Positions 1 to 10,921 of a stretch of DNA of 64,000 bases are shown piece by piece. The DNA is from Agrostemma githago (taxonomy: Eukaryota > Streptophyta > Magnoliopsida > Caryophyllales > Caryophyllaceae), in assembly GCA_958450325.1 (NCBI GenBank), contig OY288243.1:44255878-44319877 (forward strand), in the 5' to 3' direction. The notes under the pieces are model-generated. The model was not told the origin of the DNA and did not search any database. It saw only the letters and a program-made list of their open reading frames with translations. Position numbers and translations under genes: made by a program. Position 1 is the first letter of the stretch; every line of letters starts with the position of its first letter.

Positions 1-64
1 AAAATTCAAAATTACCGCAAAAATCGAGAAATCGGGCAATTGTTCGAAAAAAATGGTTAAATAC

Positions 65-706
65 CTGCAGAAGACAGATACTCCCTGTCAATTGCCGATC
101 TGGGTCGAGTCTTCTAGCGTCAAGGCCCATAATAATCTCCCCAGTTATTAGCCAAGCCGGGCTGTGACCTGTCTCCATTTGGTCAACTATGCTGATTAGC
201 CTGATCTCACCTAAGCATGAGTCAGCATCCATCCGACCTTCGAAGGCATATCTATGCAGCACACAAAAGGCAAAGGCCCTACGCCTATGGGTAGAAGTAA
301 TTCTGTCACCAACCGGGTCCATGAATTTGTCAGCCAAGTCAAATAGGGAAACTGAATCTCCCTTCACCATACGGGCTGTCTCAGCTTGCGACAGGCCTAG
401 AAAATCCCTCAACCTCCTCCTTGGGTCAGGATAAAATGGAGGAATAGCAGGACGAGCATTAGGGCACCACCCGCCGATAGCTGCTATTTCTTCAGGAAGA
501 GGACACATTTCTCCTCGAGAAAATGCAAAAACATGAAAGGTAGTATCCCAAAAGGATAAGCAAGCATCAAGGAAATGTGAATCTACCTTAAGTCGCTGAA
601 GTGGGAATAAAGCCAAAATTCCCATTTGAGTTAGCTGAACTTTATCTTCATCTCGAAAATCCTGGGCCCACGCATGAAGCATCGCGGTCAAATGGTCGAT
701 ACCCAT
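65..706 (-). CDS. Antisense PMD/DUF7745-like gene of element 1, exon 1 (partial gene)
   Basis: Reading the - strand from the ATG at 706 gives 214 uninterrupted codons, starting MGIDHL and ending GSICLLQ. Position 64 then begins GTATTT, a plausible splice donor after CTGCAG. The homologous exon in element 2 (29310-29951) is also exactly 214 codons and ends at the same CTGCAG donor. Shared blocks include HFLDACLS, a W-D-x-T-[FY]-HVF-x-F stretch, RGE-[MI]-CP and PEEIAA-x-GGW, the pattern of the plant mobile domain and its retrotransposon-borne DUF7745-like relatives. Many residues differ between the copies while frame and length are kept, which suggests protein-level constraint. The intron and second exon run off the window. 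The role is unknown; in the host, PMD proteins (MAIN, MAIL1) help regulate gene expression and silence transposons. Confidence 0.75.
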
Positions 707-808
707 TACAAGGATAGTTTCTTTTATTTATCCTAAAAAGTCTAAGAGATTTTAGGGTAGAAGAAAAGATTTGGATGGGAATATGAAAAATAAGAAGCCA
801 AAGCCCTC

Positions 809-816
809 TATTTATA
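809..816 (-). promoter_or_regulatory. TATA box of the antisense gene, element 1
   Basis: The - strand reads TATAAATA here, 103 bases upstream of the ATG at 706. Element 2 has the same octamer 102 bases upstream of its antisense ATG. Conserved box and spacing in otherwise diverged flanks indicate a dedicated RNA polymerase II promoter for the antisense gene. Confidence 0.6.
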
Positions 817-1140
817 ATAGGGAATATCCTTTCTCCTAGTCATCACAGGAATAGGACTTTCGCACCACTTCCCCTGCTTCAGGCCTAACCAAGTAATTCC
901 TGGAATCCGTGTCAGAATCCGATTAGGAATCAAAGTCATCCCAAGCATCCTTATTTCCAAATTTCCAAAAAAAATTCAGCATTCTTCTTTTCAAATTTTT
1001 TTGAAAAATTCATCATTTCTTCCCCAGCATGAGTCAGTGTTTCACCTAAATGTTACATACAAATTATGTCAGCATACAGGTACACCCAAGAATCCCAGAA
1101 ATTCTAAGTTCCCCAGTGGAAAAGCTCAAGCAACATCTTT

Positions 1141-1268
1141 CAGGATATATCTGCAAACAGATATGCCCATAGCTTCCAAGGCAAGCTCCCGCGCAATTCC
1201 AAGACAGGATATATCTGCAAACAGGTATACCCATAGCTTCCTAGGCAAGCTCCCGCGACATTATCAGC
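1141..1268 (+). repeat. Two-copy 64-bp tandem repeat in the element 1 3' UTR
   Basis: The block starting CAGGATATATCTGCAAACAG at 1141 recurs at 1205 (period 64), with the shared tail CCCATAGCTTCC and GGCAAGCTCCCGCG. It lies between the antisense gene and the 3' LTR. Retand elements of Silene are known for amplified tandem repeats at this place. It is absent from element 2. Confidence 0.75.
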
Positions 1269-1386
1269 ATCAGCCCAGGTATGATTTCTATTCTATGGCT
1301 GGCGAGCCCTTCACGCAGGTCTAATGGACCCTAAACGACCCGATCGGAAGTCTGCCAGGTTTTAATCTTTGATTGACCTGGTAGCT

Positions 1387-1431
1387 ACTCTGACTTTTGC
1401 CTTGTCCAAGCCTCAGTCAGAGTGGGGGCTC
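1387..1431 (+). promoter_or_regulatory. Hairpin plus polypurine tract before the 3' LTR (element 1)
   Basis: ACTCTGACT (1387-1395) pairs perfectly with AGTCAGAGT (1415-1423). The second arm runs straight into the G-rich tract GTGGGGGCTC that abuts the LTR at 1432. The tract is the expected plus-strand primer. The same hairpin and tract occur in element 2 (30547-30591). Confidence 0.65.
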
Positions 1432-3870
1432 TGTAGACACCCACATTTTGACCGCCAGGTGTCTATAGTAGTTCCCGCCAAACACCCGATGATGATTGGA
1501 CGTAAACGTGCTTTGATAAACTCGGATATGGGCTTGTAATCATGGACATTTGGTTTAGACTTTTCAAGGAGTACAAATTTCACAAAACCAACCTCAAATT
1601 CAGGCCCAGTGGGTCGTTTCGAGTCAAATAACACTAATTTGGGTCGAAACCGTCACCAGGGGTAAAACCGTCTTTTTCGCGACCGAGTCAAAACCCGGTC
1701 AAAGATTTTTCCCGAGACATGTGAGTTAGCCGTGACACTCACACTGTTGATTCCAACCCAAATTCCTACAAAAATTTAGATTCATTAAAAACATTAAACA
1801 ATTCCGTTAAAGATAGAATTCGACCTCAAGTAGGAATTCTATCCAGAAACCGATTCAGACATTGACCGAGTAACATATACCCGGCCAAACACTCCTCAAT
1901 CAGCCGAGAATTCCTTTCTTCTTGGCCAAGAAAGTAGGATTCTTATGCTCCTTAAGCTCCTACGTTTCCTATCCTAAGCGGTATTCAAACTCTCCTAAAC
2001 CAAGGTCGGAAACTCCCTATAAATAGGACCTCCCGTCCAACACAATTTACAACGATCATACATCAGAAAAATACCAAGACACAACAACACAACAGCTGCA
2101 AAAACACGTCCAAAACCCCCTCCACACACGGTTCATACACAAACCCGATAGTTAGCAAATCCCGACACTTTTTTCGAAACCTCGAAACCCCGACGAAGCC
2201 GGCCAAATCCGACGTCCCAAGCAAGCCACCCGTCCAAACCGATACACCTTAACTCATCCTCATCATCTCGACGCTCTCAAGTCTAATCCACTTCCCGACG
2301 AGCCTTATCCCGAGAAAACAAAGCATGTAGGTTGAGGGTGTAAATCAAACCCGTCTCTCCTTCTTCTCTTCCCTTCTCCTCGTTTTTTTATTATTATGGG
2401 TCTCTCGTCGGTCTTTTTTTTATTTTCTAATATCGATACTACTAAAAACTACTTTTATATATCGAATATTCTTAAAATATGATATCGATTCTATATAATC
2501 GAATATCGTATCAAAAAGAATTATATTAAGTTTTCGACGATATCGTTACATTTTTTTTATTCAAAACCTTTTTTTTTACAACTTCTCGTTCAAAATTCTT
2601 TTCTTTTTACTTTTCGTTCAAAACAAACTTTTTCTCAAAACCTTTTCTAAAATTATTCCGACTATTCGATATCGATTTCATAATTGAATATCGAATACGA
2701 CGAATGTCGCAAATATAAACCGAGTATAAATTAATCCATATTTGTATGCGATTTATAAGATTTTTGACAAAAAATAAAAAACGGACAGACCCGCACGCGA
2801 GTCGCGCCCAGTACAGGCGACTCGCGCACGAGTCTGTGAACCGGCCTTTTTTTTAGTTTTTCGATCGTTTTATTTTTATTATTCTACGAAACGATTTCTA
2901 AATTTATATCTTTTCTACAACTATTCCAAATATTTGATATTGATTTCATAGTCAACTATCGAATATAACGCATATCGAGAATATTAAGTCGAGTACGAAT
3001 TATGCGATATTCGTACGCGATTTAATTAAAATTTTTCCGAAAACCGTCGTCGAAATCAGGCCGCCACGCGACCCGCCTGAGTCCCGGGCGAGTCGCGCGG
3101 CCGACTGCTCACGTGCGCCTTTCTCGTTTTTTTATTTTTTCTCGAACTTCGTTTTTTTATACAAAACAACGTTTTAGTAATATTTTTCAGATTTCGATTA
3201 ATATTATTTTCTCGATCTCGTATATTTATTTGCTATATTATTTCAATCGTTACTAACTCGTTTTCTCGTGTTTGTAGCAATTTATTTATTTCTTTATTTT
3301 TTATCGTTTTATTAGACTAAAACGAACTCACATGCTAAAATAACTTTGACGTTAGTAGTTTAAAATGCATTAAATGACTTAGCAACCCATTTATTTTTCC
3401 TCACATGTCTTAGGAAAATAATCTCTGCATATCATTCAATCGTCGAACTAACGCGTGTACACAAAACCGAACGATATCTTAGTAAAGGCCGCTAAGTGCG
3501 GGTGGGGTTGGGTGTTCTCAATGAACTTCCCAACACGTACCCTCACCCCTTACTCAGAACCGTGGTTTCCGGATGTCCGAAACCATTGGCAATGAGAGTC
3601 ATTCAATATACGATTAACCGCTCAAGTCGGCATCGGTATCGTAATGCTAAGGGACGAACCCGATAAACTCTGACATCGGAAATGGGCAATGTTTTAAATA
3701 TGGCCCACTACGACATAGAGTGGGTTCGAATGGTTCCGAATAACCATAAAATTCGGTGGCGACTCCTACTTCGATTTAAAATTCTATTTGATACATCTCA
3801 TATGGAAATTCTATCGCCTCCCCAAAACCCGCGCTTCGCCGCGTCAGGGTGGACCTATGTCATGTCCACA
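1432..3870 (+). repeat. 3' LTR of element 1 (2439 bp)
   Basis: It starts TGTAGACACC and ends TGTCCACA, the same termini as the LTRs of elements 2 and 3. A TATAAATA box at 2018-2025 marks the probable U3/R boundary. Compared with elements 2 and 3 it lacks the second copy of an approximately 157-bp U3 repeat. Downstream it keeps the AT-rich TCGATAT palindromes and a GC hairpin (CGCGAGTCG / CGACTCGCG, about 2798-2828). Short reading frames in it, such as 3682-3924, are not genes. Confidence 0.88.
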
Positions 3871-3959
3871 CTAATATACAACTCCAAACTACTCAACTGT
3901 TGTAAATCAGTTGTCTATTACTAAAAAACCAGTTGTCTATTTGATGTTTTGTAGTAGTG
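3871..3959 (+). mobile_element. Terminal fragment of a CACTA (En/Spm-like) transposon
   Basis: Read on the - strand, the segment starts at 3959 with CACTACTACAAAA, the standard plant CACTA terminus. The subterminal motif AGTTGTCTATT appears twice within 40 bases, as expected for transposase-binding repeats. The other side is cut at 3870 by the LTR, so most of the element is missing. The call rests on the short terminus only. Confidence 0.45.
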
Positions 3960-4098
3960 CATGGTGGAGCGAAATTGTGGAGAAGTTAGAATAAAGGCCT
4001 TATTAAAGGGCATGAAACTGCATTGTAACTTCCCACTAACATGTAACTTCTATGGAGTTGAAGAAGTTAAGTGGGAAGTTTAAAAACTGATTTTTTAA
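3960..4098. other. Short intergenic stretch with a small hairpin
   Basis: No gene is visible. GTAACTTCCCACTAAC at 4025-4040 is mirrored by GTTAAGTGGGAAGTT at 4066-4080, a small imperfect inverted repeat of unknown origin. Confidence 0.4.
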
Positions 4099-4661
4099 GG
4101 GTTTTTCGATGGGATACCTCTCAACTATCGGCTTTTCCACGTGGTACCCCTGTCTTTTTCAAATTACATGTTGTACCCCTAAACTCTGTAAATTACTCTA
4201 TATAGTAACCAAAGTTATGATTTTCCAACGAAATCAATTGATGATGTAAATAGTGATTGTTCTCTAATTGACTTTCATTAACCATGATATATTTCTTCAA
4301 TTTGCATCTTTTACTCGAAAAACTCCATTCCACCACACTACGACATAGCGGTGATGAAGGAATTGAGGTAAAAGGATTTAAAAGAGTGAGGTATAGAGAT
4401 CAACGTCGACCGACAACAGAGGTGCGTTGTGGTGAGCATTTAGTGGCTTGGTGAATGGTAAAGAAAGAGATGTGGTTTGAAGCATTAAATTGGATTGATT
4501 AATATGTTAATGATTCATTTACAAAAAAATTGTAATATACTTATCACTTTGGTCATGATATGGACTGATAAGTAAAGTTTAGGGGTACACCTTGTAATTC
4601 GAAAAAGGCGAGGGTACCACTTGGAAAAGCCAATAGTTGAGGGGTACTCCATAGAAAAACC
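4099..4661. mobile_element. Small inverted-repeat element (MITE-like), about 563 bp
   Basis: Terminal inverted repeats of roughly 85-90 bp are visible. The left one starts GGGTTTTTCGATGGGATACC and includes CTCAACTATCGGCTTTTCCA and GTACCCCTAAACT; the right one ends as its imperfect complement at 4661. The interior has no coding potential. Flanking sequence is T/A-rich on both sides, so the target-site duplication and superfamily (MULE most likely, from TIR length) cannot be fixed. Confidence 0.65.
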
Positions 4662-5284
4662 TTTTTTTTAATTAATATTGCCAACTCACCGCCATGTAAT
4701 ATCCACAAGTGCTTAGTTGGCCGCCTACGTGGGTGAATATGGTGCCTCCATTTTCTTTAGCTTTAATATATAAAAGATACAGTTTTAGTTTTATATAAAG
4801 TCAAATTTATTTTTATTAAGTTCTATTTTCTTAATTATATACGGAGTATGGTTTATAAAGTTTTAGTTTTAATTATAAAATTCAAATGTTTAGACAACCC
4901 TTTTATATTTAATGTTTTTGTTTTTACAATTTCTTGTCTTTTGCTCAAACTTATTTTTATTACACTTTGTTTTCTTTATTATATACATGTGTGTTATTTT
5001 ATTATTAAATTTGTAAATAATCACATTATTGAGAGTCACAAACTTTTCGGTTGCCCTTAGTAATTGGTTATAGTAATGAATCTTTAATAATTTGTTATGA
5101 TAATTAATTCTATTTATTATTATTTTTATTAATCGAAAGTAGTAAATTGTGTAATAACTTTTTTAGAAATAAGAATTTTCATTTGTGAAGATAATTTTTT
5201 TAGCAAAATCATTTTTAGTCGGTTATTTTATTTCTATTGCATTTACAATTTGTTACATTATTTATTAATTTTGCAAGAAAGTTA
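4662..5284. other. AT-rich non-coding sequence
   Basis: No gene is supported; the frame at 4848-5060 is an AT-rich chance ORF. The part around 5145-5270 (GTGTAATAACTTTTTTAGAA and what follows) resembles 14345-14480 and 15040-15150, so this is one member of a dispersed AT-rich repeat family. Confidence 0.5.
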
Positions 5285-5636
5285 TGTCTCTTTATTCATC
5301 CAGGACAAATAAGAGGCTAATCTTACAAAATTAAGTCTATCCCTAGCATGTGAAAACCACATTCTTACATTCTTAGAGGACTCATGTCAATTCCTCTACT
5401 TTTCAATCTAGTGATGACTTCAAAGTTAATCTGATTTACTATGCTTGTACAAGGCCTACAACTGTAAAAAAATCTTTTGAGTTTCTTTCAGTCCAAATAT
5501 GGTATGCTATAGCTGCAAGAGCTGTACAGAAGCAACTGCTCTTCCAATGCTCGTTCATTCTCCTATTGGCACTCCATTTCAGTTCTGTTTGTAGGTTGCG
5601 GCTTGTGCCTCTAATTTGTATCTAGTTCTTCACCTC
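5285..5636 (-). pseudogene. Old LINE fragment, distal zf-RVT tail and 3' end
   Basis: The - strand encodes, before stops, CTALAAIAYHIWTERNSK, which aligns with the tail of the zf-RVT domain (IW-x-ERN) seen in the younger LINE at 5746-6180. It is the continuation of the fragment at 10655-10850. The younger LINE landed between the two halves, as shown by the shared 15-bp duplication. The exact 3' end is not resolved. Confidence 0.6.
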
Positions 5637-5651
5637 ATTCAAAACACTCTT
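5637..5651. repeat. Target-site duplication of the young LINE (3' side copy)
   Basis: ATTCAAAACACTCTT here is repeated exactly at 10640-10654. A T-rich run follows on the + strand (5652-5664), which is the poly(A) tail of the - strand LINE. Confidence 0.85.
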
Positions 5652-5745
5652 TTTTCTTTTTTTTGCAAGAAGGTAGTACTCTTATATATTTCGAAAAAAA
5701 TAGAAGAGTTTTTCTTACAAAAGAGCTAGCCACTAGAGAGTGAGT

Positions 5746-8700
5746 CTATTGTAGACACTCTATGATTTCATCCTGGATTTCCGGTTTTGAGGAGCTTAGC
5801 ACAAGTATACATACGGTGTATTGTATCTCTCTAACTAGGACATTTACAGGCCTGCAAATATCATTAAAAACTCGGCAATTTCGCTCTTTCCAGAGGCAGT
5901 AGACCGTAGCCGCAATGCAATGCCTTAGCCAAAAGTTGCGCCAATGTTTCGTGTGCTTCCGACTAGAGACCCAATGTAGGATAGCATCTAAATTCAAAGT
6001 TCGGAGCGAGATCCCGCACCATCTGCTAATACAGCTCATGACTTTTTTAGCATAGTTACATCGGAAAAACAAGTGCCTAGCGTCTTCAGTATGCGTGAGA
6101 CACAAGTAGCATCTACTCGCCATAGGCAACCCCCGCTTCTGTATGTTGGATTGAGTTGCTAATTTTCCCTGATAAGCCAAGGTAAGGAAAATCTTGTGCC
6201 TCGGGTAAAGGCCTTTGCTCCACCGTGGTGTATACTAGCTGAGTGTTTGTTGGCACGGTCGAAGCGCTTTATAAGCAAGAGATGGGCGATATTTGTCGTT
6301 GACGACAAATTGTTGGAGAAGGGTCCGTGCAGCAGCTTGGCTACCAGACTGCAAAACCATAGAGTCCCTTACTGTGATTATTCCACGAAAGCTCTCAGAA
6401 TGGCGATCATCAACAACGACATCCCATATGGATTGCCGATGAAGGTGGTAGTTTGAGACCCATTGCGCCCAAAGTGAACCACCACCCTTATCCAGATCCC
6501 AAAGCCATTTGAGCAGCAAAGCTTTGTTCCAGGTGCGAAGATCTTTTATGTCAAAGCCACCCTCCTTCCAAGGTGCGCAAATGCTTCCCCAACTTTTGTA
6601 AACAAGCCTTCGCGTGCCAGGAACGGAACCCCAGAACAGGTCCTTGCAGAATCGGTTAATAGTCTTAGTCACACCTGCAGGCATGAGTAAACTAGAACAC
6701 CAAAAATTTTAGAGACCAAAGACCATGGAAGTAATGACCTGAACTCTACCAGCATAAGAGAGCAAGTGATTAGACCAATGTGTGATGAAATTTTGCAGTT
6801 TTGTGATTAGTCGTCCATACATATCATTAGTGAGCCTGCCGTGATGAATTAGCACTCCAAGATATCGGAAAGGGAACCTGCCTTTCTTAAACCCAGTATT
6901 AGTTAGGATGAGTTTTTTGACATCTGGATGAACCCCTCCAAAAAACACTTCAGTTTTTTCAAGACTAGCGTGAAGCCCTGACCAGCATGAGAATTGATCA
7001 AGAGTATGCTTAATATGAAGAACTGATGGTAAGTCGCCTCGTGAGAAAACCATAAGGTCATCTGCAAAAACTAAATGAGTGAGCCCCAACTTTGCAAATT
7101 TGGGATGGTAAGAGACATCCTTATGCTGACATATACTTCTAAGGTATCTGGATAGGATTTCCATGCTTAGGACGAAGAGATATGGAGAGAGAGGGTCGCC
7201 TTGTCTGATACCGCTTTGTCCCTTGAAAAATCCGTAGGATTCTCCATTAATTTTAATTGTAAACCATGAGTTAGTGATGCAGCCTTTAACCCAAGTAATG
7301 AACTGGGCAGGGAAATTGAGTACTGCTAGCATATTGATGATGAACTCCCACTGAAGTGTATCGAATGCCTTGCAAATATCCACTTTTAGCATGCATCTAG
7401 GTGAGATACCGACCCTGTCATATCCTTTTACCAAATTTTGTGTAAGGAGAACATTGTCAAAGAGGTTCTTGTCCTGCAAAAAGGCAGCCTGTTCAGCCCC
7501 GACTAGCATCGACATGACCTGTTTAAGTCTGGATGTGAGAATTTTGCTTGCCGTCTTGTAGATTGTGGTGTAACATGAGATGGGTCGAAAATCTTTAACA
7601 GACTGTGGCACATTTTTCTTTGGAATCAATGTCAAGGTAGTGACATTTCCTTCTTTAGGCATGTGACCAGTCTTGAAAAAATCGAGGATTGCCTCGCAAA
7701 AATCCTTTTCGGTGATGGGCCAAGCTGACTTAAAAAACCCTGACGTGAACCCATCTGGGCCAGGGCTCTTATTTGGGTCAATAGCAAAGAGGGAGGCTTT
7801 GATCTCTTCTTTAGTAACAGGCTGAGTTAAGGACATAGCAGCTACTGGTGTAACAGTAGGTCCCTTGGATAGGAATTCAACATCTAGTGGCTGTACAGGT
7901 TGAGTTGAGCCAAAAGGCTCTCATAGTAACGAACAAAAGCGGTTCCTACTTCCTCTAGCCCAGTGTGGTTAGTACCCGCAGCATCCTGAATACTTCCTAC
8001 CATTTGATGTTGCTGTCGCTCCTTAATTTTTGCAAAAAAGAAGCTGGTGCATCTATCACCTGCACTGATTGTTTTAATTTTTGCCCGCTGCTGTAAAATA
8101 TTAAGCTCAATGGTCTTAGTTTTGGTGAACTCAGAAACCAGTCTCTTATCCTCCTCAATCAAGGTAGGCGAAAGAGGGTTGTCCGCCAATTGCTGTTGCA
8201 CAGAGTGGAGTTTAGATTTCAGGCTGGCAGCCTTTTGACTAATTTCAGAGAAATAGAGCCTGTGAAGTCCTTGCATTGCCATCTTGACCTTCTTAAGTTT
8301 ACCCATAAGCCTATACATAGAATTCCCATGGATTTGAGTCATCCAAGAAGCCTCAACCGCTCCCATATACTCAGGATGCGCAGTCCAACTGTTGAGGAAC
8401 GCAAAAGGTCGCTTTATAGGCCGAACATTCATACAAACCAATTGGGGGCTATGGTCTGAAATCCCTGGCACCAGACTTTCTGCTGTAGGCAAGCCTAGGC
8501 AAGCTTGATTTACAAGGACCCTATCAATCTTAGAGTACATCCTAGTGGACATATCCTGTTTATTTGACCACGAAAATTCACAGCCTGTGGTGGCCATATC
8601 ATCTAGACCACAATGTTGGATGCAAGTGTTGAAATCCATGATTTTAGTAAGGACAGGTGGAGTAGTATCACTCACCCGCTCCTTAATGTCTCTCACAATA

Positions 8701-9122
8701 TTAAAATCCCCCACACAAATCCATCCTCTAACAGATGGAGCATAGTTTTCCAATTTGACCCACAGACTCTTCCTGTCATCTCCATTATTACTTCCATATA
8801 TGACAGTTAAATGTAAGTCAAAGCCCGATCCTATGTGCTTTACATAACAGTGAACACATTGATCATGCTCATCAATAATTCTAAGATCCACAGTTATAGA
8901 AGACCAGAGAATCCAAACCCGACCATTACGATGCGAGTTATAGTTGCAGAAAACGTTAAGATGCTTGATTTTACGATTGCAGATTTTATTCGCTTTAGTT
9001 TGCTTGACCCTGGTTTCTAACAGACCAAGGATATCAAGTTTATTACCTCTAAAGAAGTGCAGAACTTCCTCCTGTTTGACAGGGTTATTAAAACCACGAA
9101 TGTTCCAGGTTGCAATCTTCAT
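5746..9122 (-). pseudogene. LINE ORF2: endonuclease, reverse transcriptase, zf-RVT (broken)
   Basis: ORF2 starts at the ATG at 9122 with MKIATWNIRGFNNP, the apurinic-type endonuclease N-terminus. WICVGDFNIVRD and GISDHSPQ are further endonuclease motifs. RT follows from about 7836: NKSPGPDGF, SGIRQGDPLSPYLF and the catalytic LVFADDLMVFS. The C-terminal zf-RVT (CYLC...HLFFRC) is at about 6030-6110. Lesions are a frameshift near 7836-7884, an in-frame stop at 6709 after VFGL, and another at 6235. The frame resumes cleanly after each stop. The enzyme would nick target DNA and prime reverse transcription from it. The ATG overlaps the ORF1 stop as ATGA (9119-9122), suggesting translation by reinitiation. 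Confidence 0.9.
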
Positions 9123-10628
9123 TGAAACAATTTGTCAGGCGGAACTTTATCCTCTTCAACAGTAACCAGCGTTGCATTACCCTCACTACCAGCTGAGTCA
9201 TTTAATGGCCCAAAGGGGTTTGATAGTACAACCGGCTGTATCTTATCAGGTTGTTTAGCTGGTGTGTGACTCCTTCTTGCAGAAACAACCCTAAACCCTT
9301 GCTCAGAATTGATAGCATCCTGCCCTAGCACATGGCGTCCTGAGTGCATTACAGCCTCCGAGAGATAGGGATTAGGAGAAACAGGTGCAGGAATTCCCTC
9401 ACCCTGCAACAAGTCTCCACACTCTTTAATCTCCGGATATGAGGTACCACCTGGCTCATGGCATCCTGAGGCAATGGCCTTATCAATCTGAGAAGGGTCA
9501 GGCATAGGTCTCTTGACCACTGGCACATACTTCAGTTTCTGATTCAGCACACCCTCAGGTCGCTTCTTTTTGTTCAGTTTGCAGAAAGCGTCAGTATGAC
9601 CCAATCGCTTACAGGTCTTGCAATAATACAACACCCATTCATAGATCACCCTTTGGACTGAATATCCAATTAAAGGAGCATTGATCACGACATGATCAAT
9701 GAGATCCTTGGATACATCCACCTCAATCATAACTCGTGCAAAAGAGAGACGAGCTTTGCAGGTCGTGGTCAAGTCAGCAAACAGGGGTTTACCCACCATG
9801 CTGGCCATCTTACTCAACACTGAATCTGTCCACCTGTAAGGGTCTAAATCCGGAAACAAGACCCAAACTGGTACAATCGCGACACTGTCCATTATGCAGG
9901 AGAAATAAGGTGTCCATTGTTTCAAAATCAGTGAGTTAGACCCCAGCGTCCATGGCCCACGCTTCAAAGACTTCAATCATGGCTTCCTCTGAGTCGAACT
10001 TGAAACTGAACCAACCTTTTTTGTAATAGCGCACTAAAGGAAGGGATCCAAAATTCCAATGCATCGCAACATAATCATTCGTTTGCTTCAGAGTTGGCTT
10101 GGCGCCTAATATGTTGCCCATGAGTGTGTGCTTCCGTAGCCGGACCTCATCTTGAATTTCAGTGATATCAATTTCAATTTCATTTGAATATGCACTCTCT
10201 TCACGAAAGAAGAGACTCATGCCAGGTGCTGCCTTTTCTTTAGCAGTATCCGCCCAAGTTTTCCTGTTATCCGCTCTAGTCACACCAGGCGGAGGACAAT
10301 TCACCTCCTCCAATGGCGGAATACCAGTAGCAGTACTCACGCCAAGATCAGAAACAACAGAACTCACGCCAACATTAGAGGTAATTTGATTACCAGCTGT
10401 TGCTGCAGGAGGAACTGAAGTTGCAGCAGGTTTACGAGCAGTAATTGCATCGCAAATTAGATCGTTAACACTGAAATTTCCACGCGGTGGAGACGGTTGA
10501 GCTTGAGATATCTCCATCAGTACAACATCTCTTCCGTCAAATTTGTATTGAGGAGATGGAGCAGAAGATTCCGGTGGTATTTGTGATTTTTTGACGGCCT
10601 TCCCGTCCCTTTCCTCATAGCTGTGCAA
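9119..10628 (-). pseudogene. LINE ORF1: DUF4283 / zinc-knuckle nucleic-acid-binding protein (frameshifted)
   Basis: The first half (9936-10628) has a disordered, Pro/Ala-rich N-terminus and then a DUF4283-like fold (AMHWNFGSLPLVRYYKKGWF). The frame then shifts at about 9950, and the second half (9119-9976) continues with GPWTLGSNSLILKQWTP, normal in plant L1 ORF1. A CCHC knuckle, C-K-T-C-x4-H-x4-C, follows at about 9590-9635. The product would coat LINE RNA. The 5' end is open to the element boundary and the first in-frame ATG is at 10517, so the true start is uncertain or lost. Confidence 0.8.
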
Positions 10629-10639
10629 GTTTGATTGTG

Positions 10640-10654
10640 ATTCAAAACACTCTT
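10640..10654. repeat. Target-site duplication of the young LINE (5' side copy)
   Basis: ATTCAAAACACTCTT, identical to 5637-5651. Confidence 0.85.
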
Positions 10655-10850
10655 AGCATAAGAACAATTAAAGAATAGATGGATATGATCTTCCATATAG
10701 CATCCTGACATAATGCACATCTTTTAACAATGTACATTCCTCTTATTTGAATGTTATCAGTTGTTGCTGGCTTTTTTTCCGCTGCCATTGAAGTAATGAA
10801 TCCATGTTTAGGTATTACTCTTTGACCTTGTCTTTACTAATAAATTTGTT
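10655..10850 (-). pseudogene. Old LINE fragment, proximal zf-RVT
   Basis: The - strand reads IPKHGFITSMAAEKK, then TTDNIQIRGM and a CALC / HLFFNCSYA zinc-binding pattern with one frameshift between. This matches the zf-RVT of the younger LINE (RHKIFL, NIQKRG, CYLC, HLFFRC). It continues at 5285-5636 across the younger insertion. The upstream limit is placed just before the TA microsatellite. Confidence 0.7.
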
Positions 10851-10866
10851 TTGACTTACATATCTA

Positions 10867-10867
<1 letters not shown>

Positions 10868-10918
<51 letters not shown>
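10868..10918. repeat. (TA)n microsatellite
   Basis: An uninterrupted TA dinucleotide run of about 50 bases borders the inverted-repeat element to its right. Confidence 0.95.

Positions 10919-10921
<3 letters not shown>

Larger units (their letters stand above)
1..3870 (+). mobile_element. 3' part of Tat-type Ty3/gypsy LTR retrotransposon (element 1)
   Basis: The window opens inside an LTR element related to the complete element at 17868-33172. It contains, in order, an antisense plant-mobile-domain exon, a 3' untranslated stretch ending in a purine-rich tract, and a full 3' LTR. The pol gene and 5' LTR lie outside the window. The + strand orientation follows from the polypurine tract and LTR order. 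It is clearly diverged from elements 2 and 3 (its LTR is 2439 bp rather than about 2.56-2.58 kb), so it is an older or different subfamily member. The bases after the LTR (from 3871) look like a CACTA end, suggesting this element landed in a DNA transposon. Confidence 0.85.
5652..10639 (-). mobile_element. L1-type LINE, nearly full length, 4988 bp
   Basis: A non-LTR retrotransposon on the - strand, bounded by an exact 15-bp target-site duplication (5637-5651 and 10640-10654), with an A-rich 3' tail at 5652-5664. It carries ORF1 (DUF4283 plus zinc knuckle) and ORF2 (endonuclease, RT, zf-RVT). ORF1 is open right up to the 5' boundary without a convincing ATG, so the 5' end is probably truncated. 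One frameshift in ORF1 and one frameshift plus two nonsense changes in ORF2 make it inactive now. Confidence 0.9.

Noticed and set aside
1432..3870. Solo LTR interpretation for 1432-3870
   Set aside because: The antisense exon and polypurine tract immediately upstream show it is the 3' LTR of a larger element leaving the window.
3682..3924. ORF of 80 codons on + at the end of an LTR (also 20216-20404 and 32856-33185 in related LTRs)
   Set aside because: It lies inside LTR U5 sequence, extends past the element boundary, and the similar frames occur on either strand; explained by LTR repetition.
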